Below are positions 16,973-26,062 of a DNA stretch of 64,000 nucleotides, in pieces. A model generated the notes under the pieces. It was given only the letters and a program-made list of their open reading frames with translations. It did not search any database and was not told where the DNA came from. The DNA is taken from positions 197,439 through 261,438 of the forward strand of contig CAJTOO010000001.1 of the NCBI GenBank assembly GCA_910577735.1, written 5' to 3'. Both the position numbers and the translations under genes were made by a program. Source of the DNA: an uncultured Lachnospiraceae bacterium. Its GTDB lineage: Bacteria; Bacillota; Clostridia; Lachnospirales; Lachnospiraceae. Numbering within the stretch: position 1 is the stretch's first letter; the number at the start of each line of letters is the position of its first letter.

Positions 16973-19462
16973 TTATTCATCGTTACTTTCTGCACCTCTG
17001 GACCAATCCCGCAAGCGATATATTGTATGTCTTGACTCTAAAATTTTTGTCAGAAACTCATTCTTATCAACTTTCTTCCAAAGCTTGTTTAAACTTTCTA
17101 AACGCACACTATCTCGAGAAAGTATAGAATGATTCATCAAATTATCTAATTGCTTGAAGTTTTTATCCTCCGATATAGTATCTAAAATCCAGCCATTTGA
17201 TATTATTTCCATCAACTGCCCCACTAGCAGCCTATCCTCTACCGATTCTTTGTAATTGAATCGCTTCAGCAATTCACGCACATATTGAACCAGAACATTT
17301 TTATAAGACAGATAGAGTCCATTAACTGTGCGGACCCCTAAATCATCGGAGATACCGTCTATTTCGACGTCTGATATAGGAATATGAACTTTTTCCTGTC
17401 TTCGGGCAGTTACACCCATTGCACTTGTATCAAAAGTCTCCCATCTTCCAGATACCTTCGAAAAAGTAATATCGATTCTTCTTTGCTGCTTATTAACTCT
17501 AACAGAATTTACCTCTTTATTCTGTAATGCATATTGATGCAACTCATTGCTGCTATCATAATTACAAAACAAAGGAAAGCTCGTTGGTATACCAATGTCG
17601 TCCTGTACTGTCTGAAGTATGCTCAACAGCGTTGTATCACTTTTCACTTGCCGTAACAATGACTCTGCATGGATAACCATCTCACTATCAACAATCAACA
17701 CCGTATCAAGTTGGTATACTTCTTTTGCAGATATCGACTTTCGAACTCCGTTTTGCTCTAATACAATGCTTTCGACCTTGGCTAACTGTTCTTGTAATAC
17801 ATTACTATTATGAGCCCGCACCCTGGAATCCGCATACTCCGATCCTTTTATAAGCGGTTTCACTAAATACCTGGCTTCGGATACAGCCCAGCTTAAAGAA
17901 TACCCTATATCCTGCAAATTTTGAATCTGTTGCTGCACATGCTGCGCATATAGTTCGTAAAGAACAGAAAGGTACCGTTCCGTTGACTGATTATCCTCAA
18001 TGGCAGAACGAGCCACGTTTGTCAGCAGAAGGGAACAGTTTTGTGTATTAGCGACAGCAAGTATATCCGACTCCTTATACCCAGGTGGTGAAAACTCAAC
18101 ACGAATTCCCTCAATACAGGTTCCAATCGGAGAGAATCTATCATCTTCATTCAATCGCATCCTATACGTTGTGAGAAAATTCCATTCCTGCAAATATGTA
18201 TTATATTGTAACGCATATGCCAATATAATCCCGTCTTTTTCCTGTTCCACTACCATATTCTTTTTGCCATCAACCGTATATCTCTGTTCCTCAAGATATT
18301 GTATCAGCGCATCTTTTGGACTTTTATATCCAATAGAAACAAATCCATTTCCACTGTCTAATAAAACTTGACAAGGCGGAAACATCACCCATTGCTTCGT
18401 ATCAGTAAGAATATTGTCAATATTGATACCTGATCGCACGTGTAGCGTAACTATTGTGCCATGCCTCCGTATTTGTTCAGGAAGTGTCTCCTTTGGAACC
18501 TTTTTTAATAGATATTTTCCATTTACTTTGCGCAAGTTAATAATATTGGCTGTTTCCTCTTCCACTGAGTTCGTAATGATATCAACATCATCTGCGATGA
18601 GAAAACATGTTAAGATTCCAATGCCAAACCTGCTAATTGATGGGAAATTAGGATACCTTTTCTGGAATGAATCAGTTCTATATTTTGATACGCCAACAGT
18701 CAGTAAATAACTTTCCACTTCTTGAATTGTCATGCCTGTACCATTATCACATATTATAAGACAGCTTGTTTCAGCAACCCAAGATATCTCAACCTTTCCT
18801 TTTGAAATATAAGAACCCACACTATCTACGCTGTTTTCAATACAATACTGCAGCTTAACAGCATCCAATCCATTTTGAATCAACTCTCGGATTACAACGG
18901 AAGAGTTATTGTATAATGTGTGCCCTACAAGCATTTTAAGAATGCTATCCTGATCCACCATAAAAGACAGTTTATGCGGCTCAAATCCCTGTGTTTCAAT
19001 CTTCTCATCATCAACCTTCTGCCAGGGATATAAATAATCCTCTGTTCCTTCCTGACGAATTGAAAGTTGTATCCAATTATAACATTTCTGGATTTCCTCC
19101 CGCATAAACATAATATATGCACTTAGTCCAAAAAATGCTTCCGCTTGGTCAGGTTTATTAAAATACGCATTAACTTCTATAGTGTCCTTAGGAAGTGTCC
19201 GATCTATTTTACCATCTTTGTCTCTGGGTTTTTTAGCTACTACTGCAGTAACTGCCTGTTGTTTCTGCCACTCCACGATACTCTTGCTATCATTAGGATT
19301 AATAAGCCTGAACTGAATTGAAGGCGTTCTATCATTGGTAATATGAAGAAGATCCACTGTCCTTAATATAATTGCAATATAATGCAAATTAACACTTTCA
19401 TTTTTATCATTTCCATAATGCGCGCAGGTCTCATACTTTGCAAAATCATCTAAATCATCCAA
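16973..19462 (-). pseudogene. GHKL (Hsp90-like) ATPase part of a frameshifted HD-GHKL protein
   Basis: The open frame gives 829 residues from a TTG at 19462, but it is really the continuation of the HD gene upstream. Its first residues (LHYIAIILRTVDLLHITNDR) look like the last helix of an HD domain. The Hsp90-type ATPase follows: N box SSVVIRELIQNGLDAVKLQ (N197), G1 box IICDNGTGM (about 237-244), G2 SRFGIGILTCFL. About 400 uncharacterised residues follow. The frame extends back without a stop to about 19537, overlapping the HD frame, so one inserted base in the AAAATTTT run at 19522-19529 would give a fused protein of about 1,020 residues. HD plus Hsp90-like ATPase fusions occur in defence-like contexts (inference). 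Either the gene is broken, the base is an assembly error, or the parts are made separately. Confidence 0.75.
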
Positions 19463-19518
19463 ATGGTGACTTTCACATATCTTACCTAAATCTCGTTTAA
19501 AAACAGGCGGAAAGTGTT

Positions 19519-20046
19519 CTAAAATTTTCCAATTTCAACAATAATATCATTCACATCTTCTATGGTTAAACAGCCAAAAGGCCCTTTAATCCAACTGTTG
19601 ATTCTTTTTGCATGATTTGTACGAACATATTCTTGATAATAAAACCGCTCTTCGGCATCTGGTGTAAGTTTTTTATCTACCGCTCCATCATACTTGCTTT
19701 TATATTTTAAATAATCCGGATTCTGATTCCGATTAACAAATTCCTTTTTTGTAACAAGCATTCCCATATCATGAAAATAGATTGCCAATACCAGCATGAG
19801 CCAGTCTGCATGGGTCATCATCTGTGTCGTCTGCTCAGGAATGATCCATTCAGCAATTGCTAATAGCTGATCTATATGAGAAATATCATGTCTAGTATAT
19901 TCATCAAAAATTCCATTCCGACCAATTAAAGCTAATATTTTTTCAATCTGATTGCGTATATATGTCAATTTTATTCCAGAAAATGCGCTAAGTTCTTCTG
20001 CCCGTTGCGCTCGTTGCTCAATAATACTAAGCTGCTTATTTTCCAT
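19519..20046 (-). pseudogene. HD-domain N-terminal part of the frameshifted HD-GHKL protein
   Basis: 175 residues from ATG 20046 to a TAG at 19519. HD phosphohydrolase signatures are visible: H53 and H57 in YTRHDISHIDQLL, and the metal-binding HD pair H92-D93 in AIYFHDMGML. The domain is incomplete: homologous helices continue in the next frame (KILEHFPPVFKRDLGKICES), joined by a -1 shift at GGAAAATTTTAG. The N-terminal 20 residues form a coiled-coil-like helix. The start has AGGAGGCG upstream. HD domains of this kind hydrolyse phosphoesters or nucleotides; the substrate is unknown. Confidence 0.75.
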
Positions 20047-20268
20047 TCTTTTCGCCTCCTATAAACATTTTGTTCTCCAAATAATGATATTATTCTACTA
20101 TATTGTACATCTAATTACAATATTTTACAAAATAATATATCTTTAAGAGACTCCACTCTTCGACCCAGGTAGAAAGACATTTTATATATCGTTTTTACGC
20201 TTGTCATCCATGGGAGAATCAGCTAAAATGTGTATGTGGAAATGTTATATACAGAAAGGCGGGTAATC

Positions 20269-20985
20269 GTGGCATCTAAAATATTTCTATGGATAGAAGA
20301 TCGTAAAGGTAAAGCTGGATATGTATTTTGGAAAAGCTTTGTAAAACAACTCTGCCCGGAAGTCATTGTTGAAAGTAAAGAGAATAATAGCGAATTAGTT
20401 AATGCCGTAAATAACATAGATAATTCAGATAATAAATATATCATTTTTTTTGACTATTCTTTCGATAATCCACAAGTGCTATTAGAACATAAACGATTAA
20501 AAAAGTATGCAGATGAAAAAAAGAATGTTTTTTTATTGGAAATTATTTGTTTTGAGTATTTATTATTAGAGTTTAAAGATTTAATTAAATGGATATATGC
20601 ACCAGAAGATGAATTTTTAATAAAAAGAGTTATGGCGATAAATGCGAGGGAAAAACTGGTAGAAACTATTAGGAACGGGAATACTTATTACAAAAGCATC
20701 CGGGAAATTATGGAATATGATGAACACATAAAAGAGCACAACGTAGAACAGTTGGCGGGGAGACTGCTCTTTGATCTGACTCGAAATACAGGATTTGAAG
20801 TTACAAAGGCAACCATTGGGGATTGTTGGGTAAAGTCTTGCTGCGAGTGGGAAAAAAGGCAGGAAAATGATATCTGTGGGTTGGACCATAATAGACTATT
20901 ACTATTTGATAAAATGAAAAAAATATATGAGGAAACATCTTTAAGAGAGCAGTTTTCAAAAGTTGGAACGGAGGTGTCAATGTGA
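20269..20985 (+). CDS. Unknown protein, first gene of a three-gene cassette (possible TOPRIM-like fold)
   Basis: 238 residues if the GTG at 20269 is used (VASKIFLWIEDRKGKAGYVF). The imperfect AGGCGG just upstream supports this start; the frame also has GTG or ATG codons back to 20230. An N-terminal strand with an acidic residue (FLWIEDRKG) and a later acidic strand (KYIIFFDYSFDN) suggest a TOPRIM-like arrangement, a weak inference. The C-terminal half has WVKSCCEWEKRQ and looks helical. The DNA is AT-rich compared with the antiporter region to the right, pointing to transfer. The stop overlaps the next start (GTGATTA at 20980). Confidence 0.6.
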   Translation: MASKIFLWIEDRKGKAGYVFWKSFVKQLCPEVIVESKENNSELVNAVNNIDNSDNKYIIFFDYSFDNPQVLLEHKRLKKYADEKKNVFLLEIICFEYLLLEFKDLIKWIYAPEDEFLIKRVMAINAREKLVETIRNGNTYYKSIREIMEYDEHIKEHNVEQLAGRLLFDLTRNTGFEVTKATIGDCWVKSCCEWEKRQENDICGLDHNRLLLFDKMKKIYEETSLREQFSKVGTEVSM

Positions 20986-21425
20986 TTACCATTTATAAAG
21001 AAAAAAAAGACATACCTGCAAATAAAGAATATATTGAATGGAATGATATTTTTTTTAACCAGCATACGGCATCTAAGATGGATGAAAGAGCAAGCCAGAT
21101 TATCAAGGAAATTGATTGTGCAGAACATATTAGTAAATATAAGATTCAATCTAGATTTGAAGAAACAGTTTTAGACATAGACAGGCTTTCTGCAGGTTGC
21201 AAAACAGTATTAAATGTGATGTATAATCCAGATAAAGTGTTTTGCATGAAGGAATGTGGAAGTAACGCACTAGAGATTTTATATTCTTTGCCAAAAGGTC
21301 TTGTTTATAGTGATTATGCGCTGATTCCTTTTAATATGAAAGAAGTCAGGATTCAATCACAAAACACAGACAGAGTAATTGATAGCTATGAAGAATTAAA
21401 AAGGTGGTGGTGCAATGAAGAGTAG
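20982..21425 (+). CDS. DUF4869-like protein, second gene of the cassette
   Basis: 147 residues starting MITIYKEKKDIPANKEYIEW. The motif block LDIDRLSAGCKTVLNVMYNP followed by KVFCMKECGSNALEILY matches what I remember of DUF4869, a family of unknown function. It overlaps the first gene by four bases and the third by about ten, so all three are made together. No catalytic motif is recognisable. Confidence 0.6.
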   Translation: MITIYKEKKDIPANKEYIEWNDIFFNQHTASKMDERASQIIKEIDCAEHISKYKIQSRFEETVLDIDRLSAGCKTVLNVMYNPDKVFCMKECGSNALEILYSLPKGLVYSDYALIPFNMKEVRIQSQNTDRVIDSYEELKRWWCNEE

Positions 21426-21843
21426 TCCTGTTGTAATGAATCATTTCACAACGGTTCATACTTCTTTCTTGATAGACTTTACGTTTACAAATAATATTAC
21501 CATTTTGACTGGGGATTCTGGAACTGGCAAGACAGCAGCGTTTTCGTTTATAAAGGAGCGCATGGCAATTGATTGGGATATTCTCTGTTTAAACTATCTT
21601 GATAACCAGAGTTGTATTAAAAATCTACTCAGTCAGGTAAAAAGTAAATTAATTGTCATTGATAATGCAGATATATTGTTGGACGATGATACCAGAAAGT
21701 ATATCTCACTTGATGATAAGAATCAGTATCTGATTATAGGAAGAAATCCCAGAAACTTGTTTACATCAAAAGATAATTTATTTGAATTGGCGAGTGAGAA
21801 AGTTGGAGAACAAACAAAATTTACAATTAAACCTTATCTATAA
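21415..21843 (+). CDS. Small P-loop ATPase, third gene of the cassette
   Basis: 142 residues. Walker A GDSGTGKT (residues 33-40) follows a strand NITILT. Walker B is KLIVIDNADILLDD (D83), and YLIIGRNPRNLF may carry sensor 1. There is only one compact nucleotide-binding domain and no DNA-binding or transmembrane part, so it presumably powers or regulates the two preceding proteins. The start overlaps the previous gene by 11 bases. Small ATPases of this kind next to unknown nuclease-like proteins are common in phage defence, but the function is unknown. Confidence 0.7.
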   Translation: MKSSPVVMNHFTTVHTSFLIDFTFTNNITILTGDSGTGKTAAFSFIKERMAIDWDILCLNYLDNQSCIKNLLSQVKSKLIVIDNADILLDDDTRKYISLDDKNQYLIIGRNPRNLFTSKDNLFELASEKVGEQTKFTIKPYL

Positions 21844-21861
21844 ATACAAAAGGATCAGCTT

Positions 21862-22782
21862 ATGAAATATTTAATTATTGGTGCAGGCGGTACAGGCGGC
21901 AGTATCGGCGCTTATATGACGGAAGCAGAAAAAGATGTGACACTCATTGCCAGAGGCATGCATTTGAAAAAGATGCAGGATGAAGGTCTTAAAATGGATA
22001 CCACTCGGAAAGGAAATTATACCGTATCCCCCATAAAGTCTACGGATATGGAGCATTATAACGAATGCCCGGATATCATCTTTGTGTGTGTAAAAGGCTA
22101 TTCTCTGAAAGAAGTCGTTCCGTTTATCAGACATGTGGCTGATAAGAATACGATTGTAATTCCTATTCTCAATATCTATGGAACCGGCAGCCGATTACAG
22201 GAAGAGCTTCCTCATCTGCTCGTGACGGACGGGTGTATTTATGTGGCGGCAGAAATCAAAGAGCCGGGAACCATCTGGCAGAATGGAGATATCTTCCGCA
22301 TCGTATACGGCGTGAGAGAAAAGAAAGAACTAAGGCCGGAACTATTAGAAGTGGCAAAAGATTTGCGGGAAAGCGGGATTGAGGGAATCCTGTCTGACAA
22401 TATCAGGCGGGATGCTTTGCAGAAATTTGCCTATGTATCTCCAATGGCTGCCTGCGGTCTTTATTATCATGTGTCTGCAGGTGAAGTGCAGATTACCGGA
22501 GAGCCCAGGGATACGTTTGTGAAACTGATGAAAGAAGTGGATGCATTGGCGGTAGCCATGGGGATTCCTTTCCTGGCAGACATTGTGACTACCAATCTGC
22601 AAATTTTGGACACTTTAAATCCTACAGCCAGCACATCCATGCAGCGCGATATTTATGCAGGCAAGCCTTCTGAGATTGACGGACTGATTTATGAGGTGGT
22701 GCGGATGGGCAGGAAGTACGGCGTACCCACACCCACTTATGAGATGGTGGAGAAAAAGGCGCGGGAAGATGGGCTGCAATAG
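21862..22782 (+). CDS. Ketopantoate reductase family (PanE/ApbA) oxidoreductase
   Basis: A 306-residue NAD(P)-dependent reductase. The Rossmann motif GAGGTGGSIGAYM (residues 7-19) begins the cofactor domain; the C-terminal helical domain carries KFAYVSPMAACGLYY and TSMQRDIYAGKPSEIDGLIY, the conserved substrate region of this family. The canonical enzyme makes pantoate for coenzyme A, but many paralogues act on other 2-keto acids, and no other panto genes are here. RBS AAAAGGATC precedes ATG 21862. It starts 18 bases after the cassette and may share its transcript. Confidence 0.85.
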   Translation: MKYLIIGAGGTGGSIGAYMTEAEKDVTLIARGMHLKKMQDEGLKMDTTRKGNYTVSPIKSTDMEHYNECPDIIFVCVKGYSLKEVVPFIRHVADKNTIVIPILNIYGTGSRLQEELPHLLVTDGCIYVAAEIKEPGTIWQNGDIFRIVYGVREKKELRPELLEVAKDLRESGIEGILSDNIRRDALQKFAYVSPMAACGLYYHVSAGEVQITGEPRDTFVKLMKEVDALAVAMGIPFLADIVTTNLQILDTLNPTASTSMQRDIYAGKPSEIDGLIYEVVRMGRKYGVPTPTYEMVEKKAREDGLQ

Positions 22783-22870
22783 AATCTGCTGAGGAAGAGG
22801 TGAGTCTTGACAAAATTCAGCAAAACGGTATAAAAATAGTGCAGGAATCAGCGCAGAAATGAGGAAAACA

Positions 22871-23074
22871 ATGACAGAAAAGAAATTTAAAGAAAAGTAT
22901 CTGGCAGGTGAGATTGCATTTGAGGAGATTGACGATTACAGTCAGGATTGGGGATTTGGTGAAGAGCCAGTGACTCTGCGGGAGTATCTTGGACTCAATG
23001 AGGAGGAAGAGGACGCATGGGTGAGTGTGGGGGATGAGGCACTCAAGGAACTTTTAGATCGACAGAAAAATTAG
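22871..23074 (+). CDS. Small acidic conserved hypothetical protein
   Basis: 67 residues from ATG 22871, chosen because GAGGA lies five bases before it; an ATG 12 bases earlier has no such site. The sequence EIDDYSQDWGFGEEPVTLRE and YLGLNEEEEDAWV resembles small acidic Lachnospiraceae proteins of unknown function that I recall. No motif suggests an activity. Confidence 0.6.
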   Translation: MTEKKFKEKYLAGEIAFEEIDDYSQDWGFGEEPVTLREYLGLNEEEEDAWVSVGDEALKELLDRQKN

Positions 23075-23089
23075 AGCTTTCAAAGCTTC

Positions 23090-23118
23090 TTGACACATCT
23101 ACAAATTGGGTCCATAAT
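23090..23118 (+). promoter_or_regulatory. Promoter of the Mrp/Mbh-like antiporter operon
   Basis: TTGACA (23090-23095) and CATAAT (23113-23118) with a 17-base spacer lie 60 bases before the first antiporter gene, on the correct strand. Confidence 0.65.
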
Positions 23119-23178
23119 AGCTACTGTTATTCATACCTCTTTTATATTTAAGAAGAAACTTTTTCGGAGGAAGCTAAA

Positions 23179-23643
23179 ATGTTTTTACTTTTTTTTCTTG
23201 TATGGGCTATTTTTAACGGACAGTTTACTCTCGAAATCGCTCTCTTTGGCATTGTAATTGCAGGGACAATGTACTGGTTTATCTGCCGTTTTTTGAATTA
23301 CAAGCCTGGCTATGATTTTTTTTTATGTAAAAAAACACCTCTTTTGATTCACTATCTAATCATTCTCATCATTGAAATCTTAAAAGCAAACGGCGCTGTC
23401 TTCAAAATGATATACAGCGCAAAATATGAACCCGAGCCAGCCATCGTTCATTTTAAGACGAACTTACAGACTAATTTTGCGCGGGTGCTTCTTGCCAATT
23501 CCATCACTTTGACGCCAGGGACTATCACTGTCTCCCTGGAAGATGACATATACACAGTACATTGTCTTGACAAAGAACTGGCCAAAGACATAGATTCTTC
23601 AATTTTTGTAAAACTTCTGGAAAGAATAGAGAGGAAGGACTGA
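23179..23643 (+). CDS. mrpE: Mrp/Mnh antiporter subunit E
   Basis: 154 residues with two N-terminal membrane helices and a cytoplasmic domain carrying FARVLLANSITLTPGTITVS, the hallmark of MrpE/MnhE. Subunit E belongs to the multisubunit Na+(K+)/H+ antiporter in the membrane. RBS GGAGGAAGC precedes the ATG. First gene of a ten-gene operon, followed one base later by subunit F. Confidence 0.92.
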   Translation: MFLLFFLVWAIFNGQFTLEIALFGIVIAGTMYWFICRFLNYKPGYDFFLCKKTPLLIHYLIILIIEILKANGAVFKMIYSAKYEPEPAIVHFKTNLQTNFARVLLANSITLTPGTITVSLEDDIYTVHCLDKELAKDIDSSIFVKLLERIERKD

Positions 23644-23644
23644 T

Positions 23645-23980
23645 ATGGTATATCACACAATCTATATCACATTGCTGATTATATTGTCCTTTATGTTACT
23701 AGCCTGCATGATCCGCGCTGTCAAAGGACCCCGCATCGCGGACAGGCTGATGGCCGTGAATATGATGGGTACCATGGTCATGGTCATGATTGCCGTTCTT
23801 GCACTGATGTTGAAAGAAGGATATCTGGTGGACATCTGTCTGATTTATGCCATGATCAGCTTTCTGGCGGTGGTGGTTCTTTCCAAGGTATATATTGGTG
23901 TTTACGAGGAAAAACACCGCCAAAAGAAATCCCCTGATGAAGGCACCGTAAAGGAGGAGCTATCTGATGGAAATGTTTGA
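23645..23980 (+). CDS. mrpF: Mrp/Mnh antiporter subunit F
   Basis: 111 residues with three membrane helices. VKGPRIADRLMAVNMMGTM and GYLVDICLIYAMISFLAVVV are typical of MrpF/PhaF. It overlaps subunit G by 14 bases. Confidence 0.92.
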   Translation: MVYHTIYITLLIILSFMLLACMIRAVKGPRIADRLMAVNMMGTMVMVMIAVLALMLKEGYLVDICLIYAMISFLAVVVLSKVYIGVYEEKHRQKKSPDEGTVKEELSDGNV

Positions 23981-24362
23981 GTGGATGAAAATTATAATCG
24001 GCAGCGCTTTTTTACTCTGCGGTATCGTTATCTTTTTTACGGAATTATTTGGTGTTTTCCATTTTAAGTACGTGCTCAACAGGATGCATGCCGCCGCCAT
24101 GGGCGATACGTTGGGAATCACTTCCTGCCTGATCGGGCTGATGATCTTTTCCGGTTTTAACTACACCACCTTAAAGATTTTCCTGATCATTCTTTTCCTG
24201 TGGTTCGCTTCTCCGGTCTCTTCCCATGTGCTCTCAAGACTGGAAGCTGCCACCAATGAAGACTTATCTAAACACTGTGAGATCTACGAAGATCTCCGTA
24301 TACTGGAACAGGAACTTTCTGACCGCGGCACAGCGAACGACGAAAAGGAGGAAACCATATGA
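23967..24362 (+). CDS. mrpG: Mrp/Mnh antiporter subunit G
   Basis: 131 residues, three membrane helices. RMHAAAMGDTLGITSCLIGL and the following TLKIFLIILFLWFASPVSSH match MrpG/PhaG. The charged C-terminal tail of about 35 residues is longer than usual. It overlaps the next gene by four bases (ATGA). Confidence 0.92.
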   Translation: MEMFEWMKIIIGSAFLLCGIVIFFTELFGVFHFKYVLNRMHAAAMGDTLGITSCLIGLMIFSGFNYTTLKIFLIILFLWFASPVSSHVLSRLEAATNEDLSKHCEIYEDLRILEQELSDRGTANDEKEETI

Positions 24363-24664
24363 CAGCTTTTCAAATGATTCTGATGGGGCTGTTGATCATC
24401 TGTGCAATCTCCGTCAGTTTTTCCAGGAATCTTTTAAATTCCGTGCTGATTTATATGTCATTTAGTCTGGTCATGTCCTTATTGTGGATCTGCCTGGAGT
24501 CCCCGGATCTTGCCATCACAGAAGCAGCGGTAGGCGCAGGCATTACCAGTGTACTGTTCTTTGTGACATTGAAAAAAATACATGCCATCAATGTTGCCGG
24601 CAAAGAGCAGGAGAAAGACCCCTCTGCGAAAGAAGCTTTGCGAAAGCAAGAAACTGGTGAATAA
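24359..24664 (+). CDS. MbhD-like (DUF4040) antiporter subunit
   Basis: 101 residues, three helices. The core LESPDLAITEAAVGAGITSV is the conserved signature of MbhD and of the matching C-terminal part of MrpA. In this operon the MrpA C-terminal functions are separate genes, as in the Mbh/Mbx and archaeal-type Mrp clusters. Confidence 0.85.
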   Translation: MTAFQMILMGLLIICAISVSFSRNLLNSVLIYMSFSLVMSLLWICLESPDLAITEAAVGAGITSVLFFVTLKKIHAINVAGKEQEKDPSAKEALRKQETGE

Positions 24665-24705
24665 ATTCTCCGAAGAACCGTTTGTTTTTTGGAATGGAGG
24701 AAAAG

Positions 24706-25686
24706 ATGAGTAAGAAAAAATCCGCCGAAGAATATCATAAAACATTTGCCTTTCACTTTTTCAGGTGGCTTAAGGGCGAAAAGGATCCATACCTTGGAAA
24801 TGTGGAGATGCAGCCGCAGAAAGAATATGTCACGGATTCGGAACTGCTGCTTCGCCAGGAAAAGGAGCATGATGCCATCCTTGATAAAGTCTATGACATG
24901 GAACACAATGTGGAATTAAAGCTTTTTCACCGGCTGTATCAGGTCACCAGCATCCTCTTTTGCCTGTTTTTGATGGCACTGCTTTTCGTGACCATTTCCT
25001 ATCTGCCTGCCACCGGCGCCGTGGAAAAGCCTGTGAATAATGAAGTGGCAGCACGCTATATCGAAAGCGGTCTGACAGAGACCGGTGCCGTGAATATCGT
25101 GGCCGGCATGATCTTAGATTACAGAGCTTTTGATACGCTGGGCGAATCCCATGTTCTCTTTGTGGCTACGATTACCGTTCTGATCATGCTTCGTCTGGAC
25201 AAGAACAAGAAAGGGGAACCTAATCCCCTGACGAAAGAGATGGCCCCCAATGATCGTATCTATGAGCCAAAGAACGATACCATCTTACAATTGGTGGCAA
25301 CTTTCCTTGTCCCAATCATTATCATTTTCGGTATTTATATCATCTTGAACGGACATCTTGGTCCCGGCGGCGGCTTCTCAGGCGGCGCCGTCATCGGTGC
25401 CGGGCTGATATTGTATTTAAATGCTTTTGGTTTTCAGAAGACGGAGCGGTTCTTTACGGAGAAAACCTATAAATGGATCTGTTTCTTTTCCCTCTCGTTC
25501 TACTGTCTGGCCAAAAGTTACTCCTTTTTTACAGGCGCCAATCACCTGCACAGCATAATCCCCAAAGGCACGCCCGGCGCGATTCTCTCCGGCGGTCTGA
25601 TCCTGCCTTTGAATATTGCCGTGGGACTGGTGGTGGCCTGTACGATGTATGCATTTTATGCCATGTTCCGCAAAGGAGGATTTTAA
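24706..25686 (+). CDS. mrpB: MbhE/MrpB-like antiporter subunit, fused
   Basis: 326 residues from ATG 24706 (GGAGG five bases upstream; an earlier in-frame ATG lacks one). The N-terminal 85 residues are charged and cytoplasmic. A membrane part follows with an MbhE-like segment (ETGAVNIVAGMILDYRAFDT, the usual end of MrpA). The C-terminal MrpB domain has NGHLGPGGGFSGGAVIGAGL. It is therefore an MbhE-MrpB fusion with an unusual soluble N-terminal extension whose role is unknown. Confidence 0.82.
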   Translation: MSKKKSAEEYHKTFAFHFFRWLKGEKDPYLGNVEMQPQKEYVTDSELLLRQEKEHDAILDKVYDMEHNVELKLFHRLYQVTSILFCLFLMALLFVTISYLPATGAVEKPVNNEVAARYIESGLTETGAVNIVAGMILDYRAFDTLGESHVLFVATITVLIMLRLDKNKKGEPNPLTKEMAPNDRIYEPKNDTILQLVATFLVPIIIIFGIYIILNGHLGPGGGFSGGAVIGAGLILYLNAFGFQKTERFFTEKTYKWICFFSLSFYCLAKSYSFFTGANHLHSIIPKGTPGAILSGGLILPLNIAVGLVVACTMYAFYAMFRKGGF

Positions 25687-25687
25687 G

Positions 25688-26062
25688 ATGGGCCCGAATC
25701 TTTTACTGAATTATGGAGAGGCTGTAGCTGCAATTCTATTCTGTATCGGTTTCACCAATCTCCTTCTGCAGACTAATTTAATTAAAAAGATAATCGGTTT
25801 AAATATAATGGACAGCGCAATCTACTTTTTTCTTGCCCAAAAGGGTTATATCGCCGGACGCACGGCACCCATCGTTACCGACGGTGTGACCAGTGTGGAG
25901 GCCTATATCAATCCAATCCCCAGCGGTCTGGTTCTGACCGGTATCGTGGTTTCCGTATCCGTGACGGCACTCATGTTATCCCTGACCATACGTCTTTATA
26001 TCAGATACCATTCCCTGGATCTGGATGAGATTGCCGCACAGTTGAAAAGGGAGGGAAGGTAG
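25688..26062 (+). CDS. mrpC: Mrp/Mnh antiporter subunit C (NuoK-like)
   Basis: 124 residues, three helices. The NuoK-like core GLNIMDSAIYFFLAQKGYI and the following DPIPQAL-equivalent loop (INPIPSGLVLTGIVVSVSVT) identify MrpC. The start at 25688 follows GGAGG; the frame's earlier ATGs lie inside the previous gene. The stop abuts the next ATG. Confidence 0.88.
   Translation: MGPNLLLNYGEAVAAILFCIGFTNLLLQTNLIKKIIGLNIMDSAIYFFLAQKGYIAGRTAPIVTDGVTSVEAYINPIPSGLVLTGIVVSVSVTALMLSLTIRLYIRYHSLDLDEIAAQLKREGR

Noticed and set aside
19519..19537. Programmed -1 frameshift in the HD-GHKL gene
   Set aside because: The A AAA TTT context only partly fits a slippery heptamer, as TTT would have to re-pair on ATT, and no stimulatory hairpin is evident. 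A one-base indel is simpler.
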